DNA of 64,000 nucleotides from Polynucleobacter sp. Latsch14-2 (lineage in GTDB: Bacteria; Pseudomonadota; Gammaproteobacteria; Burkholderiales; Burkholderiaceae): contig NZ_JACVPL010000010.1 of the NCBI RefSeq assembly GCF_018881925.1, positions 25,346 through 89,345 of the forward strand. Reading direction: 5' to 3'. A model generated the notes under the pieces. That model was given only the letters and a program-made list of their open reading frames with translations. It did not search any database and was not told where the DNA came from. Position 1 is the first letter of the stretch. Every line of letters begins with the position of its first letter. Shown here one piece after another: positions 20,031 to 29,696 of this stretch. Position numbers and translations under genes: made by a program.

Positions 20031-20483
20031 ATGAAACAGTTTAAAAAATGCATCGTACTGGTCATGGCGCTTGTAGGGTTAGCTACTGTTTTCCCGGTTG
20101 CAGCTCAGGCTGGCTGGAATGTCTCTGTCGGCGGTGGTTATGGCGGCGGTTGGCGTCCTGCAGCATATGGTCCAGGTTGGGGTGGTCATTATGGTCCAGG
20201 ATGGCGAGGTAATTGGGCTTATGGCGGCGGCTATTATGGTGCTCCATATGCATATCCCTATGCTGGCTACTATTCTCCACCAGTAGTGTATGTGCCACCT
20301 GTTGCATATGTAACGCCACCACAACCAATGGTTTTAGCATCACAACCGCAACCGGCCGTTTGGTATTTTTGCCAAGCTAGTGGGCAATACTTCCCATACG
20401 TACAAGAATGTTCTTCTGGTTGGCAGGCTCAAGCAGCAATTCCGCCATCATCTGGAGTGAAGCCTCATACGCCAAATAATTGA
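20031..20483 (+). CDS. Gly/Tyr/Pro-rich secreted protein
   Basis: A 150-residue protein with a clear signal peptide (LVMALVGLATVFPVAAQA, cleavage after AQA). The mature part is rich in Gly, Tyr, Trp and Pro, with repeated YGPGWGGH/YGPGWRGN units, then a PPVVYVPPVAYV proline stretch, and ends with a more ordinary domain holding WYFCQASGQYFPYVQECSSGW, where two cysteines may form a disulfide. This C-terminal WYYC...YYPYVQ.C..W pattern occurs in many small proteobacterial envelope proteins of unknown function. The ATG at 20031 is preferred over a TTG at 20016 because of the ribosome-binding site. Confidence 0.78.
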   Translation: MKQFKKCIVLVMALVGLATVFPVAAQAGWNVSVGGGYGGGWRPAAYGPGWGGHYGPGWRGNWAYGGGYYGAPYAYPYAGYYSPPVVYVPPVAYVTPPQPMVLASQPQPAVWYFCQASGQYFPYVQECSSGWQAQAAIPPSSGVKPHTPNN

Positions 20484-20535
20484 TTAAGTTATCTAATTCA
20501 ATATATCAACACCGAGCAATAAAAAAGGATTTGTA

Positions 20536-20970
20536 ATGAAACGTTTGATTCTCTCAGCGACACTAATTGCTTCATTAGCAGCTTGCGTATCTGCGCCAAC
20601 CGGTCCAACGATTGCAGTCATGCCACGCGAAGGTAAGCCGTTTGAAGTATTTCAGCAAGAAGATCAACAATGCCGTGGATTTGCTTCTGATGCAGTTAAA
20701 GATGCTGGCAATGCCGCCCTTAAGGATGGCGTTACTAGTGCTGCTGTTGCTGCAGCTTTAGGTGCTGCTGCTGGAGCGATGATTGGTGGCGGTAGCCATG
20801 CTGGTGTTGGTACCGGTGCTGGCGTTGGTCTGTTAGGCGGATCTGCAATTGGAGCTATGAATGCCTCCGGAAAAGAAAATCAAGCACAGACCCAATACAA
20901 CATTGCCTATCAACAGTGTATGTATGCGAAGGGCAATCAAGTGCCTAGCTATGCAACACCTAGGCGCTAA
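20536..20970 (+). CDS. Glycine-zipper lipoprotein
   Basis: A 144-residue predicted outer-membrane lipoprotein. The signal peptide ends in the lipobox LAAC (Cys17). A glycine-zipper segment, AAALGAAAGAMIGGG...GVGTGAGVGLLGGSAIGAM, suggests membrane-inserting or oligomerising helices, as in YMGG-like/SlyB-type proteins. Two later cysteines (QQCRGF and YQQCMYAKG) may be linked by a disulfide. The tail ends PSYATPRR. It follows the Gly/Tyr-rich secreted protein in the same direction after 52 bases, and the two may be co-expressed. Function unknown. Confidence 0.8.
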   Translation: MKRLILSATLIASLAACVSAPTGPTIAVMPREGKPFEVFQQEDQQCRGFASDAVKDAGNAALKDGVTSAAVAAALGAAAGAMIGGGSHAGVGTGAGVGLLGGSAIGAMNASGKENQAQTQYNIAYQQCMYAKGNQVPSYATPRR

Positions 20971-21001
20971 TGCACTGCTAATAGATATTCGATAGAAATC
21001 T

Positions 21002-22393
21002 TTAAAGCTGAAGCGGCGGATGCGTTTTCTCAAAACGTGCCGCCGTTTTTCTAAAGAGGTAGAGGAGTAAGAAAGCTGCCAATCCTAGACTCATGCTATT
21101 GCCAGCCCAAAAGCCGCTGGCGCCTTGTAAAAATACAGGCGTATTACCAAAGACATTAAAGCCCAGTAGGTAGCCACCACCGAGACCTACACCCCAAAGA
21201 GACCCTGCATAAATTAACATGGGCCAAAAGGCAATGCGGTAGGCGCGTAGAATAAATGCCGCCGTTACTTGCAGTGCGTCAAAGACTTGGTAAAAAGCGA
21301 TAAATAAAAATAGCGGTACGGCAAACACTCTAACCTCTGCTGGTGGATTGTATAAATCGAGTAGCTCGAATTTAAATACCCACACTGCAATACCAAGCAC
21401 AATGCAAAGCAGGGTAGTAAAAAATACAGAAGACCAGCCAATTTCTTCAGCGCGTTCTTGTTTGTCTGCGCCAATGGATTGAGAGACTAGAGTCATAGTT
21501 GCGATCGAGAGGGATAGTGGCACCATGTACATCACGGTACCCATATTGGCAACAATTTGATGCCCCGCCAATGTGGTAGTACCCAAGCGCGCAATAAATA
21601 ATGACATGAAGGTAAACGAAGTGACTTCAATGAGATAGCTAAAGCCAATGGGTGTACCAAGTTTGAGTAATGCCCAAATGCGATGCCAATCTGGTTTGCT
21701 TAGGTGACTGAAGATCTTAAAGGGCTTATAGAAGCGATCAAACAATACAAAGCTCAAAGTGACGGTGAGCCAGAACCAGTTAATGATGACAGTGGCTACA
21801 GCACATCCTGGTCCACCCATACCTTCGATACCAAATCCACCGTAAATAAAGAGAAGATTGAGGGGTAACTTTAGGCCAAGACCTAGTAATTGCACAACCG
21901 TAATCACAGCTGGGCGAGATACGGCATTGTGTAGCGCCATGAGAACGCGCATGCCCATACTTGCTGGCAAACCAAGCGCTAGGATGTTGAGGTAGAGTCG
22001 CGCTTTGCCTTCAATCTCTGGGTTGACACGTGAGATTGCCAGGAGATGATCGGCATTCATGAGAATGAAACAACCCAATACAGTTAGACCTAAGGCTAGC
22101 CAAGTAGCTTGACGAACCTCTTCACCGATCTCGCCAAAGCGTTTGGCACCAAAAAGTTGCCCCGCAATTGGCGCGAGCGCAGAAATCACGCCAGTCAGAC
22201 CAACGTAGATACTAATAAAGATTGCTGAAGCCATCGCGAGTGCAGCAAGATCGGGGGCCGAATAGCGCGCAGTCATGGCGGTATCTAATACGCCAAAGGT
22301 GATCACTGCGAGCTGACCAATTAAGAGGGGGCCAGCAAGCTTTAGTAATGCAGGAATATCCTCGCGTAAACGCGATAACTTAAAGTGAATCAC
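21002..22393 (-). CDS. MATE family multidrug/toxin exporter
   Basis: Inner-membrane cation-coupled exporter with 12 predicted helices over 463 residues, in two six-helix halves. Family features include LLIGQLAVITFGVLDTAM in helix 1-2, VISALAPIAGQLFGAKRF and, in the second half, LSIATMTLVSQSIGADKQ. Start is GTG, three bases after the stop of the glycosyltransferase gene upstream on this strand, so both share a transcript. Exported compound unknown. Confidence 0.92.
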   Translation of the reverse strand: MIHFKLSRLREDIPALLKLAGPLLIGQLAVITFGVLDTAMTARYSAPDLAALAMASAIFISIYVGLTGVISALAPIAGQLFGAKRFGEIGEEVRQATWLALGLTVLGCFILMNADHLLAISRVNPEIEGKARLYLNILALGLPASMGMRVLMALHNAVSRPAVITVVQLLGLGLKLPLNLLFIYGGFGIEGMGGPGCAVATVIINWFWLTVTLSFVLFDRFYKPFKIFSHLSKPDWHRIWALLKLGTPIGFSYLIEVTSFTFMSLFIARLGTTTLAGHQIVANMGTVMYMVPLSLSIATMTLVSQSIGADKQERAEEIGWSSVFFTTLLCIVLGIAVWVFKFELLDLYNPPAEVRVFAVPLFLFIAFYQVFDALQVTAAFILRAYRIAFWPMLIYAGSLWGVGLGGGYLLGFNVFGNTPVFLQGASGFWAGNSMSLGLAAFLLLYLFRKTAARFEKTHPPLQL

Positions 22394-22396
22394 CGA

Positions 22397-24115
22397 TTAT
22401 TCCGCGCTGACTTGATAGAGTCTGAGACGTTCATCCCGATCATATGCGCGTCGATCTTCCCAGAGTAGGGTTACTTTTTTATTGTTAAGGCGAGCATAGG
22501 CTCTTGCCTCGGTTTGATTGTGTGTCAGCATCCAGGGACAGCTTGGATCATCACGTAATGTTAGTTTTGTAAAGTAAGAGAAAGAGGCAAGTTGCGCCAA
22601 TCCTATGTTGCTGGTGTCGATGCAACCAGATTCTTTAGTGACAACCTGCGAGAGGCGTGCGGATACATAGCGATAGGTCTTGGCGTAGTTAATGGTGGGA
22701 AGCCATAAAGTCATCAGCAGCACCCACATTAAAGTCGTGCCCGACGCAGAAATAATCAAACAGCGCCAAATTTCTTTCGGGGCGCGTGAGGTTCGCCAGC
22801 GGACGACTAACAACCAAATGCCGGTAATCGCAATCGCAATAATAAAAGCCAGCCAATTTAATTGACCCTGAAAACCTGGCAAGAGGCGAGCAATATTTGC
22901 TGCAGTAGTTTCAGGATAACCAGTGACCTTCGCCATCCAGATAATCCAAATCGCTAGTGCAATGAGGGTGAAGCTAAACATTGCAAACCAGTCAATGAAG
23001 CTAATCAGGCTACGCTTAAGAATAGGTAAGCTAAAGGCGGCAATGATCGACAGACTTGGAATCAATATCATTAAATCATGTTCATTGGCTTCTTCACGGA
23101 ACAAAACATAGATGAAGCTACCAATGAATAAGCATAGTGGGATACAGAGATGTGGCGCACGCCAGGCACCTGCAGCTTTAGCGCGACCCCAGTGTGTTAA
23201 TGAAATGATTGCTAGTGGCCATACTGGCCAAGCGTAGGCCCAAAAGTTGACACTTAAAAAACCTAATGAATTTAGCGAAGGTGTTACACGCATGTCTGGC
23301 ATATTGCGCCAACCATCTTGGGCGATGTGGCGCCACTCAGGCGTGATATTCCCAAGGTACCAAAGCGTGGGCCAAATTGCAAAACCGAGCAGACCTAAAA
23401 TAGTGCTGGTCATGGTCCAGCGAAAACGTAACTTAGCATTGCTAGCAATGACCGCAATAATGGTCGAGCCGACAATCAGTAGACTGAGGGTTAGGTTGCT
23501 TGATAGGGCAACGATGATGATGCCAAGACCGGTCCACAGACCACCTTGCCAGGGCTTATCGAGACCACGCACGGTGCCATAGAGAGCAATACTGATACCC
23601 ATGAGTTGCGCCATCATGGGCGTAGTTTCGTGAGCACGCTGCGCAAGACCCACGCAGGCCAAGAAGATGAGTAAAGCACCATCAGCCAAGGTCATTCCAT
23701 AGTTCTTGCGATTGGGTTGACCGCCTACAGCTAAAACCATAGGTTGCACTTCAGTTCTGCGACCCAAGAGATAGGTGGCATACCAAATAGCCAGCGCGGA
23801 TGCAAAGAAGCAAATAGCAGAGTACAGGCGCGCGGCATTTGCTGCGCCAATCCAAGAGCCAAACAAATCAATTAATACCGCACCCATCCAATAAGGGAGT
23901 GGGGCGCCAAGGGAAAGATCACGCCCGGCAATGTGTGGAACAATCCAATCTAGAGAGTTCCCTCGAAAGAGGGTCCACATACCACCAAAACCAATTGCAT
24001 CCTCGTTTTTCCAGGGATCCCGAAAAAACAAGCCAGCAAAACCATAAATCAATGTGAGCGCAAAAATAATAATGCGTGGGATTGATGTAGTAGCGGCGGC
24101 GGTAAGTTTGACCAT
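22397..24115 (-). CDS. GT39/ArnT-like membrane glycosyltransferase
   Basis: Polytopic membrane protein (about 572 residues, 12 or so helices) of the GT-C type that uses polyprenyl-phosphate sugars, like ArnT and PMT proteins. The first outside loop has FRDPWKNED, the acidic motif expected for the active site; a soluble C-terminal stretch with Cys and Trp residues is periplasmic. I start at ATG 24115 (MVKLTAAATT): the longer frame opens with a TTG in the loop of the rpmE terminator and cannot be right. No good ribosome-binding site is visible. Lipid or protein glycosylation is inferred; the acceptor is unknown. Confidence 0.8.
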   Translation of the reverse strand: MVKLTAAATTSIPRIIIFALTLIYGFAGLFFRDPWKNEDAIGFGGMWTLFRGNSLDWIVPHIAGRDLSLGAPLPYWMGAVLIDLFGSWIGAANAARLYSAICFFASALAIWYATYLLGRRTEVQPMVLAVGGQPNRKNYGMTLADGALLIFLACVGLAQRAHETTPMMAQLMGISIALYGTVRGLDKPWQGGLWTGLGIIIVALSSNLTLSLLIVGSTIIAVIASNAKLRFRWTMTSTILGLLGFAIWPTLWYLGNITPEWRHIAQDGWRNMPDMRVTPSLNSLGFLSVNFWAYAWPVWPLAIISLTHWGRAKAAGAWRAPHLCIPLCLFIGSFIYVLFREEANEHDLMILIPSLSIIAAFSLPILKRSLISFIDWFAMFSFTLIALAIWIIWMAKVTGYPETTAANIARLLPGFQGQLNWLAFIIAIAITGIWLLVVRWRTSRAPKEIWRCLIISASGTTLMWVLLMTLWLPTINYAKTYRYVSARLSQVVTKESGCIDTSNIGLAQLASFSYFTKLTLRDDPSCPWMLTHNQTEARAYARLNNKKVTLLWEDRRAYDRDERLRLYQVSAE

Positions 24116-24152
24116 TAATGAAGTAGAAGAAGCAGGTAAGTTCTGGGGCAAT

Positions 24153-24177
24153 AAAAAAGGCAGCAAACGCTGCCTTT
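24153..24177 (-). terminator. Intrinsic terminator of rpmE
   Basis: Read on the minus strand: GGCAGC, loop GTTT, GCTGCC, then six T. Stem at 24159-24174. AAA/TTT flanks make it possibly bidirectional. It separates rpmE from the glycosyltransferase gene. Confidence 0.85.
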
Positions 24178-24246
24178 ATTATCTCGCAGGGAGGGGGTTA
24201 ACACCCCGAAACTCCCATGAAGAGTAAGTCTGTGCCTAGGGCCAGG

Positions 24247-24594
24247 TTAAGCCTTCTTTTTAGCTGGCTTTTCAGCAGCTTTAGCTTCTGCAGCCGCAGC
24301 TTTTTTCTCGGCAGTTTTAGCAGCGCCATCACCGGTAGCTTTAGCAACGGCTTTGGTACCGAATTTCTGACGGAATTTCTCAACACGACCAGCGGTATCC
24401 ATGATTTTTTGGGTGCCGGTGTAGAAAGGGTGTGATTCAGAAGAAGTTTCGATCTTAGCCAATGGATACTCTTTACCATCTTCCCACTTGATGGTTTCTC
24501 TAGTGTTCATGGTGGAGCGAGTCTTGAAGCTGAAGTTATTGGAAACGTCTACAAAGACGATTTCACGATATTCGGGGTGAATGCCAGGTTTCAT
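24247..24594 (-). CDS. rpmE2: 50S ribosomal protein L31 type B, extended tail
   Basis: L31 binds the large subunit and bridges it to the small subunit. This is the zinc-free type B: no CxxC motifs, N-terminus [20 protein letters not shown], and the conserved [13 protein letters not shown] and [11 protein letters not shown]. Type B is normally near 85-90 residues; here 115, with an Ala/Lys-rich C-terminal tail ([19 protein letters not shown]) that probably contacts rRNA. AGGACT lies upstream of the ATG. Followed by a strong terminator. Confidence 0.94.
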   Translation of the reverse strand: MKPGIHPEYREIVFVDVSNNFSFKTRSTMNTRETIKWEDGKEYPLAKIETSSESHPFYTGTQKIMDTAGRVEKFRQKFGTKAVAKATGDGAAKTAEKKAAAAEAKAAEKPAKKKA

Positions 24595-24716
24595 TTTGAG
24601 TCCTATGAGCGGGTAGCCGTTTGAGCCAAATTGGCTTAAATACTTTCCCAGGTTGGTAAATCAGTAAAAGCGAAATTATGCCATGAAATCAACAACAAAG
24701 CGCGGTTTTATGGACT

Positions 24717-24746
24717 AAAAAGAGCCAAAAACACTCGTTTTTAGCC
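24717..24746 (-). terminator. Intrinsic terminator overlapping the rho stop codon
   Basis: On the minus strand GGCTAAAAAC pairs with GTTTTTGGCT (ten pairs, two G-U) around loop GAGT, followed by CTTTTTAG. The TAA stop of rho lies inside the 5' arm, so ribosomes finishing rho would cover half of the hairpin. Confidence 0.72.
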
Positions 24747-26003
24747 ACCTTTACGCATTAAGTCGAAGAATTCACCATTATTTTTAGTGGATTTGAGTTT
24801 ATCAACGATGAAGTTCATTGCCTCGATATCGTCCATATCGGCCAAAAGCTTGCGTAAAACCCAGATTTTCTGGAGGTTTTCAGCCTTGACCAACAACTCT
24901 TCGCGACGTGTACCAGACTTGTTGAGGTTAATCGATGGATAAACCCGACGTTCAGCCAAGCGACGCTCAAGATGAACTTCCATATTGCCGGTGCCTTTGA
25001 ACTCTTCATAGATCAGGTCATCCATACGGCTACCTGTTTCAATCAAGGCAGTGGCGATGATTGTGAGTGAGCCACCTTCTTCAATGTTACGAGCGGCACC
25101 GAAGAAACGTTTGGGACGTTGTAATGCATTGGCATCCACACCGCCAGACAAAACCTTGCCAGATGAAGGGATCACCGTATTGTAGGCACGCGCAAGACGG
25201 GTAATGGAGTCCAGCAAAATGATGACGTCTTTACCCATCTCCACTAAACGCTTGGCTTTTTCGATCACCATTTCGGCTACTTGAACATGGCGAACTGCTG
25301 GCTCATCAAAGGTGGAGGCAACAACTTCACCGCGAACAGAGCGTTGCATTTCAGTAACCTCCTCGGGACGTTCGTCAACGAGGAGCACAATCAAAATCGC
25401 ATCTGGGTTATTAGCAGAAATCGCATGAGCGATATGCTGCATCATGACGGTCTTACCAGATTTAGGTGACGAGACAATCAAGCCGCGCTGGCCAAAGCCA
25501 ATCGGCGAGATCATGTCGATAATGCGACCCGTAAGGTTTTCTTCTGCCTTGATATCACGCTCTAACAAAATCGTACGATTAGGGTGTAGTGGGGTTAAGT
25601 TCTCAAACATGATGCGATTTTTGAGAGCCTCAGGAGGTAGGCCGTTAATCTTGTCGACCTTGACTAAGGCAAAGTAACGTTCACCATCTTTTGGTGTGCG
25701 CACTTCACCTTCAACGCTATCACCCGTGTGCAAGTTAAAGCGGCGAATCTGCGCGGGAGAGATATAGATATCATCAGGGGAAGCCATATAAGAGGCTTCA
25801 GGTGAGCGCAAGAAACCAAAGCCATCTGGCAACACCTCTAAAGTGCCGTCACCAAAAACCATTTCACCGGCTTTGGCGCGTTTCTTCAGAATGGCAAACA
25901 TCAACTCTTGTTTGCGCATACGTTGGGTGTTTTCAATCTCCAGGCTAGCTGCCATTTCAAGCAGAGCGGAAACGTGGAGGACTTTGAGTTCAGTTAATTG
26001 CAT
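24741..26003 (-). CDS. rho: Transcription termination factor Rho
   Basis: Hexameric RNA-dependent ATPase that ends untranslated transcription. With the ATG at 26003 ([10 protein letters not shown]) the protein is 420 residues, the usual size; an 18-codon upstream extension is not family-like. The N-terminal helical domain is followed by the RNA-binding cold-shock fold with GFGFLRSP, the P-loop SSPKSGKT (residues 178-185) and the catalytic region [13 protein letters not shown], then the Q-loop segment [15 protein letters not shown]. Flanked by rpmE downstream and trxA upstream, a standard order. Confidence 0.97.
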   Translation of the reverse strand: MQLTELKVLHVSALLEMAASLEIENTQRMRKQELMFAILKKRAKAGEMVFGDGTLEVLPDGFGFLRSPEASYMASPDDIYISPAQIRRFNLHTGDSVEGEVRTPKDGERYFALVKVDKINGLPPEALKNRIMFENLTPLHPNRTILLERDIKAEENLTGRIIDMISPIGFGQRGLIVSSPKSGKTVMMQHIAHAISANNPDAILIVLLVDERPEEVTEMQRSVRGEVVASTFDEPAVRHVQVAEMVIEKAKRLVEMGKDVIILLDSITRLARAYNTVIPSSGKVLSGGVDANALQRPKRFFGAARNIEEGGSLTIIATALIETGSRMDDLIYEEFKGTGNMEVHLERRLAERRVYPSINLNKSGTRREELLVKAENLQKIWVLRKLLADMDDIEAMNFIVDKLKSTKNNGEFFDLMRKGG

Positions 26004-26168
26004 GTGGTTCTCGGGTGTGGATAAAGATATATTGTTAAATGTGGTTTGGGGTATCACTAGTCTTGATCAAGACTAGATAAGAAAACAGAATTTGGGGTCT
26101 AAAAAAGAGGGGAGTAGATTGCTGGAAATAGAGGCACTGGAAAGTGCGTTGAACTGCTGATTAACGCC

Positions 26169-26196
26169 ATACTACACTAAATTCTAGGGGATGCAA
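26169..26196 (-). promoter_or_regulatory. Possible rho promoter
   Basis: On the minus strand TTGCAT, 16 bases, TAGTAT. It lies between the trxA terminator and rho, which would leave a rho leader of about 155 bases, compatible with the leader-based autoregulation known for rho in other bacteria. Match is modest. Confidence 0.35.
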
Positions 26197-26213
26197 GCAG
26201 GGTCTAAATGCGG

Positions 26214-26244
26214 AAAAAACACAGGCTCACCTAGTGAACCTGTG
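26214..26244 (-). terminator. Intrinsic terminator of trxA
   Basis: On the minus strand CACAGGTTCAC and GTGAGCCTGTG form an 11-pair stem (one G-U) with loop TAG, followed by six T after the stem. It lies 12 bases after the trxA stop. Confidence 0.88.
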
Positions 26245-26256
26245 ATCTGTCACTAT

Positions 26257-26583
26257 TTACAGATGACTATCAATAAATGCAGTCAACTGAGATTTGGCTA
26301 AGGCGCCTACTTTTTGGGCGGCTACGGTGCCATTTTTGAACAAAATCAAGGTAGGAATGCCACGAATATTAAACTGGGCAGGAACTCCTTGGTTTTCATC
26401 GACGTTCATTTTGGCTATTTGGAGCTTATCGCCATATTCGCTGGATAAATCTTCCAAAATAGGGCCGATCATTTTGCAAGGACCGCACCATTCAGCCCAA
26501 AAGTCGAGCAATACAGGTTTGTCGGATTTGAGGACGTCCTGCTCAAAAGAGGCGTCTGTTACATGTTTAATGCCGGCACTCAT
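26257..26583 (-). CDS. trxA: Thioredoxin
   Basis: Cytoplasmic disulfide reductase, 108 residues. The active site is WCGPC with Cys33 and Cys36, preceded by LLDFWAE, and the cis-proline loop [12 protein letters not shown] is present. AAGGAA precedes the ATG. It is divergent from the AddB-like gene; the 107-base gap holds both promoters. Confidence 0.97.
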   Translation of the reverse strand: MSAGIKHVTDASFEQDVLKSDKPVLLDFWAEWCGPCKMIGPILEDLSSEYGDKLQIAKMNVDENQGVPAQFNIRGIPTLILFKNGTVAAQKVGALAKSQLTAFIDSHL

Positions 26584-26690
26584 GAAAATTCCTTATTTAG
26601 GCTTATTTAGTTATGTCGCTACAACGCTTATATTAGCAATAAGCCAAGCTTTCTGCCTAAATTTAAAAGATAAACCCTAAAACCGACTAG

Positions 26691-29600
26691 ATGCCCCACC
26701 CATTTCCCATTATTTCCGATCTAGGGCAACCCCACTCATGGTCAATTACGCCTGATGCTATGGCACTTGAGTGCTTGGCTAAAGGTGTCTGGGATTGTGC
26801 GATACAAACAAATCAGCGCCCCTTGGTAGTTCTGAGCACTGCGGGCCCTCTTATTGGGGTGAGAGAGGCGCTAGAACTACACAGGCCTAAAAACCTTCAC
26901 CCTAAAATTGCCTTCTTGCCTCAGGTTATGAGCCTTAATGATTGGTTGGAGGCTGCACCAGGCGCATGGAAATTTCCTAAGAAACAATCAGACTTAGAAC
27001 GTTGGTTATCGGTCTATACCAATCTACGCAAACATAAAGTGTTGCAAAGTTGGTTTAAAGCAGAGAGCGAGGCGGGGGCATGGGGGTTAGCGCAGGCAGT
27101 AATTGATGCTTGTGATGCACTCTCAGAAGCAGTGGTTCCTCAATTGCAAGGTGAGCTCAATGCGTTATTGCAAACTGATGCACTCGATACGCAAGCGTGG
27201 CTCAATAAAGTCGAGCTTGTTTTGGATCAGGCAATCGCCAAAGCGTATGTTGGCTTATCTCGAAATGTGGTTGACCAAGAGGCTGCCGTCCTATTAACTT
27301 TTTGGCGCTACCTGAGTAATGTGGGTGACCCGGTAATACGCAAGCACTTGGCAATGTCTGCGCATTTGCAGCTTGCAAAAGCCAGTAGAGAGAAATCTGA
27401 TTCAACAGGGCGCGCTTTTATTTGGGTGCAGACTGCAGATCCAAAGCCGATTGATCAAGAGCTGATTGGAAACTACTTAAGCGAGTACGCATTAGTTGCC
27501 CCGGTGCTGCAGGTGAGTTTGGATTGGCAGACGGTTGCTTTATGGTCGGAGGCTCTGACGGGTTTGGATGCAGAGGGCTACATACCTTTAGTTAGCACCC
27601 AAGAGCAAGCCCAAGTGAATCACAATATCAAGGCGTATAGCCATGATGGCTTGCAATTATTGGCTGCGCGACGTTTTGAAGAATTGGCTTGGGCTGCAAC
27701 CAAAACAATTGAGAAGCATCTGATAGATGGCAAGAAAAATATCGCTTTAGTAGCGCAAGACCGTCTAGCAGCACGCAGGGCGCGCGCGCTGTTGAGTCGT
27801 TTAGGAAATTCATTACGCATTCGAGACGAGACTGGCTGGAAGCTATCGACCACCAGAGCTGCCGCTGCCTTTGATAGTTGGCTAGAGCTCATTCGTGCGC
27901 CTAGGGAGGGGCCTAGTGCAAGTGTATTGTTGGAATTCTTAAATAATCCATATTTTGATCTGGCGCACTGTCTGAATGTACCGCCAGAGGCATGCCTTGG
28001 TTTGATTGTCCACTTGGAAGACATTCTGATTGCTAGTCAGGCTAAGTCTGGTTGGGAAACCTTTCGCATGGCAATAGAGCGGGCCAATGACTACGCGCTC
28101 AAGCATGGCGGGGTAAGTAATCCATATCTCTTGGAGATTATTGGGTTTGTACAAAGTCACCATCATGCTTGGCAACAACTGGCACTCGATTGCTCCAATG
28201 CGTACACGCTCCTGCAGAGTAATTTGCAAGATACCGGCATGGCGCAACGTCTCGAGCAAGATTTTGCTGGGAAGCAATTGCTCGAAGTAATTCAGAGTTT
28301 TGACCTCCGTGCGAGCGTTTATAAACAAGTGAAGATGCGCTTATCGGAGTGGCTAAGTCTTTTAAAGACTGTGATTGAAGATGCCTCTTATGAAGAGTCT
28401 GGATCAGAAGCTTTGGCCACCCTCAGCATTTTGCCGCTCAGCTCAATCCGACTGCGGCATTTTGATGCGGTAGTGTTGGTAGGTTGTGATGAACAACAGT
28501 TGCCAGCTTTTTCTGAGCCGCCATTGTTTTTCTCGGACACACTCAATCGTTATCTCAAATCCTCAACTATTGCTGCGCAATATATTCAGCAGGCTAGAGA
28601 TCTCTCTCAGCTCTTAGTGTCTTGTCCAAGCGTTACCTTACTTTGGCAGAACAAAAGTAAAAGTGGTGAACCTCTAAGACCTTCGGCTTGGATCCAACGC
28701 ATGCAAGCAATACTGCCAGAGTGGATAGCAATCGATGTCAAGCCGGATGTATATGAAGACCAATCAGACCCGATACAAATGGCAGTGAGTACTCTAAAGC
28801 CAGATTTAGCAATTCCGGTAACGGTATCACCAAGCGCTTACAAGGCTTTGCGCGATTGCCCTTATCGATATTATGTGAGTAGCCTACTTGGCTTGCGTAG
28901 GGCAAAGGAATTCGAGGAGGGTTTTGATGCATCGCTAGCGGGGCAGACTTTACATGCACTACTCAAAACCTTTTTTGAGGCGCTGAAAAAGGAGGAAAAG
29001 AATCCTCAGTCGGCAATTCATGGGGGCGAAGATGCTCGTCGACAATGGATGCGGGAACAGTTAAATCGGTATTCAGAAAAAGAGTTTGAACGCCTTATTG
29101 CAGGCGATGCTAGGGTGATGGGTGCCTTGCGAGATTGGCAGAAGCAAATTCCCAGCTTTGTAGATTGGCAGTTACAACGCGAGGCCGCAGGTTGGCGTTA
29201 TCACGAAGCCGAGTGCAAGGTAGGATTTAGATTAACCTTGACTGACCCTGAGGGTATGCAGCGAGAGATTGAGATAGCGGGTCGCGCAGATCGCTTCGAT
29301 ATGCATGAAACGAATCAGACTGCCGCCGCTGTCATTGATTACAAAAACCAGAAGATCCAGAAAATTGTCGATCGGGCAGATAATCTTTTGGATGATCCTC
29401 AGTTACTAATCTATGCGCGGAGTGTGAATGAGGGCGCCATTGCTGCGAATCTTCCTGGGCGAATCGTAGATCAAGCTGAGTGGGTGACACTTAAAGCGGA
29501 GATTGACAAAGGGGACGGAAAAAATATCCGAGCGCATGCTGTTGAAGATATGCCGGATATGATGGCGCAATTTTCTGAGCAGATTGTGGATGATCTTAAT

Positions 29601-29696
29601 GTATTGTGGGCGCGTAAACCCATGAAGGCATTTGCACCAGATAGCGTGTGTCGATACTGCGATGCAAGAGGCATTTGCAGAAAGGGGATGTGGTGA
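26691..29696 (+). CDS. AddB-like PD-(D/E)XK nuclease, probable recombination/repair subunit
   Basis: A 1001-residue protein of the AddB-like group found beside a UvrD/AddA helicase in betaproteobacteria, thought to process double-strand ends for RecA. The C-terminus is a RecB-type nuclease: RDCPYRYYVSSLLGLR (first Fe-S cysteine), AGRADRFD, VIDYKNQK with the catalytic Asp-Lys, and CRYCDARGIC supplying three more cysteines, as in the Fe-S staple of AddB. The N-terminal helicase-like region has no Walker A; the corresponding place reads LSTAGPLIGV. It overlaps the AddA-like gene by four bases. Confidence 0.85.
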   Translation: MPHPFPIISDLGQPHSWSITPDAMALECLAKGVWDCAIQTNQRPLVVLSTAGPLIGVREALELHRPKNLHPKIAFLPQVMSLNDWLEAAPGAWKFPKKQSDLERWLSVYTNLRKHKVLQSWFKAESEAGAWGLAQAVIDACDALSEAVVPQLQGELNALLQTDALDTQAWLNKVELVLDQAIAKAYVGLSRNVVDQEAAVLLTFWRYLSNVGDPVIRKHLAMSAHLQLAKASREKSDSTGRAFIWVQTADPKPIDQELIGNYLSEYALVAPVLQVSLDWQTVALWSEALTGLDAEGYIPLVSTQEQAQVNHNIKAYSHDGLQLLAARRFEELAWAATKTIEKHLIDGKKNIALVAQDRLAARRARALLSRLGNSLRIRDETGWKLSTTRAAAAFDSWLELIRAPREGPSASVLLEFLNNPYFDLAHCLNVPPEACLGLIVHLEDILIASQAKSGWETFRMAIERANDYALKHGGVSNPYLLEIIGFVQSHHHAWQQLALDCSNAYTLLQSNLQDTGMAQRLEQDFAGKQLLEVIQSFDLRASVYKQVKMRLSEWLSLLKTVIEDASYEESGSEALATLSILPLSSIRLRHFDAVVLVGCDEQQLPAFSEPPLFFSDTLNRYLKSSTIAAQYIQQARDLSQLLVSCPSVTLLWQNKSKSGEPLRPSAWIQRMQAILPEWIAIDVKPDVYEDQSDPIQMAVSTLKPDLAIPVTVSPSAYKALRDCPYRYYVSSLLGLRRAKEFEEGFDASLAGQTLHALLKTFFEALKKEEKNPQSAIHGGEDARRQWMREQLNRYSEKEFERLIAGDARVMGALRDWQKQIPSFVDWQLQREAAGWRYHEAECKVGFRLTLTDPEGMQREIEIAGRADRFDMHETNQTAAAVIDYKNQKIQKIVDRADNLLDDPQLLIYARSVNEGAIAANLPGRIVDQAEWVTLKAEIDKGDGKNIRAHAVEDMPDMMAQFSEQIVDDLNVLWARKPMKAFAPDSVCRYCDARGICRKGMW

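Noticed and set aside
20079..20343. Three overlapping frames on both strands within the Gly/Tyr-rich gene
   Set aside because: They result from the repetitive GGN/TAT codon composition of the real gene; no start signals of their own.
24198..24479. A 93-codon minus-strand frame over rpmE
   Set aside because: Leu/Lys-rich product arises from reading the L31 gene and its Ala/Lys tail in another frame.
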